Of a DNA stretch of 64,000 bases, positions 59,225 to 64,000 are shown in pieces. Position numbers and translations under genes: made by a program. The notes beneath the pieces were generated by a model. That model was not told the origin of the DNA. It did not search any database and was given only the letters and a program-made list of their open reading frames with translations. The stretch is from positions 62,982,484 through 63,046,483 of the forward strand of contig NC_092803.1 of assembly GCF_040954645.1 (NCBI RefSeq), in the 5' to 3' direction. The first letter of the stretch is position 1. Every line of letters begins with the position of its first letter. This DNA comes from Diabrotica undecimpunctata. Its lineage: Eukaryota > Arthropoda > Insecta > Coleoptera > Chrysomelidae.

Positions 59225-59364
59225 AACTATTATACCACTGACCTATATTCTTATTCAAATTATGTCTGACCTTTTACTATAAAATTAGTTTATAAATTTA
59301 ACCTAAAATTATATTATAAAACCAGTCTTACTTAGCTTAGTATTTGAATTATTTGTAGGTGGTG

Positions 59365-59765
59365 GTTCAACAACTATCTTAAAAAGCATCACCTTAGAGA
59401 GGGTTCGGCATAAATTTCTACAGGTGTGCGCCTTTCAAAGTTGGATTAGATTAGCAGACCATGACTACACTATCATGGAGAGGTCTATGAGCTTGCCTGC
59501 TTTAAGTATGAGGAGGGATCTGTCCCTCTCTTGTGAGTGAGATTGGTCTTAGAGTACCATATTATAATACCATGGTTTGCCTCATCTATGTACTTTTAAT
59601 GTTCCATTTTGTAAAACAACCTATGGTGCTAATAGCCCACTGAATAGATACTTATCTTTGTTAAACAACCTAAATGTAAATGTATTTAATATGTCCCTCA
59701 ATAAATATATAAATATTAGTAGAAGAGTTACTGGTACCATAGAGTTTGGAAACTTAACTGTGTAA
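59365..59765 (+). pseudogene. CR1/Jockey-like LINE ORF2 C-terminus
   Basis: Plus strand: LERVRHKFLQVCAFQSWIRL, ADHDYTIMERSMSLPALSMR, RRDLSLSCE, then one frame over TFNVPFCKTTYGANSPLNRY and LSLLNNLNVNVFNMSLNKY to the stop at 59765. This is the region after the RT thumb of CR1-like LINEs (LE..Q..F......RR...DL......N.......RY..L.N). The 3' UTR runs to a TA run at 59919. Confidence 0.78.
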
Positions 59766-59913
59766 AATACTTCATGTTTTTATTGTAACTAGGTAATACT
59801 TTACATATTTTTTTACTTTTGTTATGTTATTTTTCCATCTTTATTGTTTGTGCTGGATTTTAGAATCATAGAACTAACTGTTGGGTTTATAGGTTTTAAA
59901 ATGTCATTACATC

Positions 59914-59918
<5 letters not shown>

Positions 59919-59989
<71 letters not shown>

Positions 59990-60062
59990 TATATATGTGT
60001 ATGTATGTATGTGTATGTATGTATGTGTATGTATGTATGTGTACATGCATGTGTTTGTGTAC
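59919..60062. repeat. (TA)n followed by (GTAT)n microsatellite
   Basis: TA run to about 59985, then GTGTATGTATGTAT units to about 60062. Confidence 0.95.
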
Positions 60063-60875
60063 ATAATATATTTTTATTTCACATTATTTAATTTTATTAT
60101 CTTAAAATACTGTGTACTTAACCACTAAGTTGTAACACTTAATCGGCTTGTCCCGTATATTAGCCTGCATCCACATAGACAGCGGTAAGGCGTTCAGAGT
60201 TATGAATAAATAAATTTGAATGTGTTGACAGGGATCTTTCCTATTCTGTTGATGACAGGGATGGGATGTCTGATCTTAAGATGACATACTGGTGAAAAAA
60301 TCTGTTGATTGTAATTGTGTTTGTCATTTCAGGCATAAAAACATTATTATCCTCTGTTGTTTGGAGTTTATACTGAGCAAATAAAGTTACTATATCAGGT
60401 TTTAGCAAAGCTTACATTCTGGGTGAAAACTTTAAGCATACCTTAGAAATAAATTATTTACCTTATCCATTGTTCTTTTTTTTGTTCGTTTTTTCTATTT
60501 GCTATCATTCGGTTATTCCTCATTCTTGGGTTTTCTTTTTGCAAGAAGCAATATTTTGCTAATCTAATCAAAATCATAATTTTGTTGATAACCAGAATAT
60601 TTTTCTGGAACTCATATTATGATTCTGATTATAAGAATAAAAGTATTATCATATAAATATATAACATATAGTATGAGTATAAATGTATATAAACTTCTTT
60701 CTAGAACTAAATCATTTAATTGTTCTGTTTCCAACTTAGCAGGGTCCTTGAGTTCTCTCTTTCTGTGAGTAGAACGCCAGACTGTAAGAGTTTTCACTGA
60801 CCACTGATAGTGTGTGTTATTGCATTAGGATGAAAGTACTACAAAAAACTCAGAATGTCTGATGGCTGTCTGTTG
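60063..60875. other. Unassigned stretch
   Basis: No gene or element recognised. Confidence 0.4.
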
Positions 60876-61980
60876 CTTATTAGGCTTTAATTTGACATTA
60901 GAATTACAAAAAAAATATTTGAATACTGACAAGTTCCTGTCACAACATTTAGAACACTAAATTATACTACATTCACCCGTCCCTATTTTTGAACAAAATA
61001 TTGCAACTATTTTGGTTTATTTTTAGCTCCAGCTGATTTACAGCTAGAATGAAAATCTGAATTTTCCAATCTTGGTTCATCATTATCATCAGGTTTTTGA
61101 ACAGGTAAATTTTCTGTCTCATCTGGTATTTATTTAGTAGTGGAATTCTCTAGTGTGTTATTTGGACTTTCATCATTATCTTGATTCAATAATATAACAA
61201 TTCAACAGTAAACTTCTTATATAGTGCAGAGCACATGGTAAAGCAGTTTTCCATTAAGTGAATTCTAAATTTTTGGTTTTCTATGCTAGATTCACCAATT
61301 TCCATATAACTCATTGTATTTTTCGACTTAACCATTTTCTTCATGATTATATGGTGTTGTTCTACTTGAATATATTCCTTTAGAGTGTAGATAATTAATA
61401 AATTCTTGTGAAGTAAAGCTAGTTCTCCTTGTTAGATTTGATATATACCATCATTCTATATAAACCAAATAGTGATTTAATCTGTAATTGGTTAGAATTG
61501 CTTTTCTACCAGATAATGTCTGCATTTTTTTAAATACTTCAACTCATTTGCTTTTTTTTCAATTGCATAATGTTTTTATTCAGAATCTGTGAGGGTATGT
61601 GTGAAAAAAGCAATTGGTTTTCCAGATTGATTGCTTCGCTTATGTAATCGTAGATTAATTTTTTAAAAGCATGTACTTATCTTTACCTTCTAGGGATTTA
61701 TCTTTAGATTCATTGCTTTCTAAAAAATTCTTGAATGTTATATACTTACTAATGTTTGAATTCTTTGGTGGAAGTTTGACAGTTTGGACCAGCCTCTAGT
61801 TTATCTGGTCTAAAGTACTTCCCCATTGTAAATTTATGCGAATAAAATTGTAGTAAAATGTCTTTTGCAGAATTAGGCTTTTATTCACATAAAACTTGAT
61901 AAGAATGACAAAACAATTATTTAAATACTGACCCGTTCTTGTCACAACATTAAGAAAACTAAATTATACTACACATGGCT
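60876..61980 (-). mobile_element. Internally deleted Ty3/gypsy-type element (minus strand)
   Basis: Two direct copies of a roughly 95-bp sequence bracket the region: one spans about 60880-60972, the other about 61874-61975. Both contain TCACAACATT(T/A)AGA and ACTAAATTATACTACA and look like short LTRs. Between them the minus strand encodes remnants in order: a gag-like YFRPDKLEAGPN and KEFKH block (about 61830-61770), an RNase H-like SGKPIAFF..TLTDSE (about 61620-61570), and integrase pieces FTSQEFINYLHSKGIYSSRT, TPYNHEENG and VEKYN (about 61420-61330). Protease and most of RT are missing, so the element shrank by deletion. Confidence 0.7.
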
Positions 61981-62391
61981 TGTATTATTAATATTTCTTG
62001 TAACACATATAACATTTCTTGTAACATTTTTATAAATAAAGATTTTATTCTATATTTTATTCTGTAATTTTTTTAACCACTTTGGCATTTTAATGTAATG
62101 GAAAATAAATATAGTCCCAACATAACAAGAAAACCCAAAAAGTATACGAAATATATTTATTATCGTATAGGATAAGGATTTTTCTTGTTATTTTAGGATT
62201 ATATCGATTTTCCTTTACTTTAAAATGAGTTCACAATCCTAGGTAATATTACTAAACTTTTGAATTTAGCGCCATGTATATATAGTTATGCGCCCGATCA
62301 CTAGGTGATGCGCCAATCATTGTTTTATTCCTTAACACGGAAGTTTCAATGCTAGGTGGTAGTGTGCTATGGAGTCTACTGACTTATAGTT

Positions 62392-62583
62392 CAACTTTTA
62401 TCTGCTAGATGTCACTACTAGTCACTTGGCATCCGCCATTGTTGAACAATAATTTATAAATTATTTAGCTGCCAAATCTTGTTGACTAGCTGCAACTTTT
62501 ATCCGCTAGACGTCAGTAGTAGTCACGTGTTATTAACCATTTTTCAACAATAATTTATAAATTATTTAGCTGCCAAATCTTGT
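62392..62583. repeat. 101-bp tandem duplication
   Basis: CAACTTTTATCTGCTAGATG (62392) and CAACTTTTATCCGCTAGACG (62493) start two copies sharing CAATAATTTATAAATTATTT and AGCTGCCAAATCTTGT. Confidence 0.88.
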
Positions 62584-62875
62584 ATCAACGCCCATTTTTT
62601 AAATCCAAATTACAATTATTAAATAAATAAAAAATGCTACTAATATGGGGACTCAATCCAACAATTGTCTGTTATAGTGGCAGACGCTATATCAATTTAG
62701 CTATTTCGCTCTCACGTATATAGAATATATTTGATAAAGCGACTAAGTTTTTTGGTGAAGTAAAAAAATATTTAATTCAAATACATAATTTATAGAATTG
62801 TAATATATTAGTTAATAAAAAACATATTCTTTGGTATACAGTTTAATTAGATATGTATAAATACTTCATTGGAAA

Positions 62876-63079
62876 ATGTTATTTCACAAGGAGTCCCGTT
62901 TTTATCTATAATATTGGTACTGAAAATATAATATATGCATTTTACATGTAATTGTATTTTCTGGACATTTAAAATAGTTTACTGCATAATGGTATTTTCC
63001 AAGGGAGTCCCATTTTTATCTATAATATTGGTGTCGAGAATTAGACACACATGCATTTTACATGCAATTGGCATTTCCG
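62876..63079. repeat. Diverged tandem duplication, period about 112 bp
   Basis: Both copies contain GGAGTCCC(G/A)TTTTTATC, TATAATATTGGT and (T/C)ATGCATTTTACATG(T/C)AATT. Confidence 0.85.
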
Positions 63080-63184
63080 GATGCTGCATGTGTTGCGTTA
63101 CTAAGTATTTGCTATTGAATAATTAGTCATGAACCAACACGACTTTCAAGAATAAACTGGAAAATGTTTAATATTAGATGCATG

Positions 63185-63240
63185 TGACGTCAATTAAGCC
63201 ACAATATAAAATAGGATGCACGCCGGTTTTTCATTTATTG
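63185..63240 (+). promoter_or_regulatory. Core promoter: CRE, TATA box, initiator
   Basis: TGACGTCA (CRE) at 63185-63192, TATAAAATA at 63205-63213 and an arthropod-type initiator TCATTT with its A at 63233. The distance from the T of TATA to that A is 28 bases, the normal spacing for RNA polymerase II. The three elements with correct spacing make this the best promoter in the window. CRE sites bind CREB/ATF factors, which would suggest signal-responsive expression. Confidence 0.62.
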
Positions 63241-63306
63241 TGCTTTGTTTAGCAATAAGAAAAAGTTGTTTGTGTCTAAAAGTTGTGTCGTGACTAATAT
63301 ACCGAG
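63233..63306 (+). other. Probable non-coding first exon ending at a splice donor
   Basis: From the predicted start to CCGAG|GTAAGT (donor at 63307-63312): 74 nt with no ATG. A candidate acceptor TTTCTCTATTTTCAG ends near 63445. The rest of the gene would lie to the right of the window. Confidence 0.5.
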
Positions 63307-63408
63307 GTAAGTTTTCTCTTTGTATGATTTTGTTTTTTAACTTGTATATTCACATATTTTTGAATTCTTTCTAAGAGTACACATCTCGATATTCGCCTTA
63401 TTTGTTTT

Positions 63409-63893
63409 ATTCGTACAGTATACATAATATTTCTCTATTTTCAGGCAGTATACACTATATTTCGATAAAAAAATGTTATTTTAGTGTTCTTCGATAGAAA
63501 TTTCAAGTTTATTGTCATACCTATTCTTTATTTTCTAATATCTTGTTCTATTTTCGTTTTAATTTTTCGTTTTTGCTATTATCTCATACCAATAGTTTTA
63601 GTTCGAATTTCGTATGCAAACCAAGGAAAAATTGAAATACCGGTCATTCGCACAGTATACATATTATTTCTATTGTTATACAGTATACATAATTTTTCAA
63701 CAAAAATGTTATTTTTAGTAATTTTATATAGAAATTTTAATTATTTTTCTCGATCTTCGTTTTATTTGTTTTTTCTCAATTTTAGTTTTATTCGTACAGT
63801 AGACATATTATTTCTCTATTTTCATGTTGTATACACACACTATTTCGATAAAAAATGTTATTTTAGTGTTCTTCGCTAGAAATTTCAATTTTA
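63409..63893. repeat. Three degenerate repeats with a CAGTATACAT core
   Basis: Units near 63409-63510, 63642-63740 and 63787-63893 share TTATTCGTACAGTATACATA-like starts, TTTCTCTATTTTCA, (T/C)GATAAAAAATGTTATTTTAG and TAGAAATTTCAA. The ORF running through them follows the repeat and is not called as a gene. Confidence 0.78.
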
Positions 63894-64000
63894 TTTCGAC
63901 ACTAGACATATTCTTTCTTTTTATCTCGTTCTGGTATGTATATTTTTAACAATATATACTATTTCTTTTTTCATATGTATTTTTGATTTTTCGCTTTATT

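Noticed and set aside
63484..63879. 131-codon Phe-rich ORF
   Set aside because: It follows the degenerate repeat units and is rich in Phe/Ile/Tyr because of T-rich sequence.

Overview
This is a very AT-rich, intron-poor, repeat-packed piece of animal nuclear DNA. The content fits an insect, and a beetle would be a reasonable guess, but the window holds no intact host protein gene that could settle it. Evidence for a eukaryote: a pol III-type tRNA-Asp(GTC) gene with A and B boxes and a T6 stop, long (TA)n microsatellites, pieces of many non-LTR retrotransposons (LINEs), Penelope-like elements (PLEs), piggyBac, hAT and Tc1/mariner transposons, LTR retrotransposons, and two canonical splice donors.

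Layout. 0.27-4.4 kb: nested, mostly 5'-truncated LINE fragments. 4.4-7.8 kb: a PLE (reverse transcriptase, then a GIY-YIG nuclease and a tail with a hammerhead ribozyme) split by a fold-back mariner element. 9.2-10.1 kb: a near-perfect 688-bp palindrome flanked by (TA)n with a hammerhead in each arm. 10.27 kb: tRNA-Asp. 11.1-13.1 kb: a piggyBac transposase pseudogene. 15.7-18.2 kb: a hAT (ZMYM1-like) transposase pseudogene interrupted by two hammerhead-bearing inverted elements, one with an exact 11-bp target duplication. 18.7-20.7 kb: a LINE with ORF1 and an internally deleted ORF2. 21.03-31.04 kb: the one intact mobile element, a 10-kb Ty3/gypsy retrotransposon with apparently identical 1,944-bp LTRs, a tRNA-Lys primer site, gag, and pol reached by a -1 frameshift. 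31.3-32.6 kb: a PLE tail with hammerhead and an LTR-like stretch. 34.4-57.2 kb: about a dozen LINE pieces on both strands, a second long PLE (39.3-42.2 kb), a MITE-like fold-back and an LTR/primer-site fragment. 58.5-59.2 kb: a broken THAP-domain coding exon holding a 35-bp palindromic insertion. 60.9-62.0 kb: a gutted gypsy-type element between short LTR-like repeats. 63.18-63.31 kb: a probable promoter (CRE, TATA, initiator) with a short first exon ending at a splice donor, so a gene probably continues to the right.

Most interesting signal. I find seven loci (ten copies) with the hammerhead core CUGANGA - stem II - GAAA - short stem III - NUH. In every locus the stem III strand is a short self-complementary palindrome (ACGU, AGCU, AGUACU, AACGUU, AUACGUAU, AUGAUCAU, ACACGUGU). 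Three loci are head-to-head inverted pairs, and one is a 319-bp-period tandem/inverted element inserted in a hAT gene. Hammerheads with minimal stem III are already known in PLEs and in animal retrozymes. What stands out here is the density, the variety of families, and the inverted dimers, which suggest non-autonomous ribozyme elements moved by PLE machinery.

All calls come from reading the sequence; no database search or folding program was run. Most LINE limits are good to tens of bases only.
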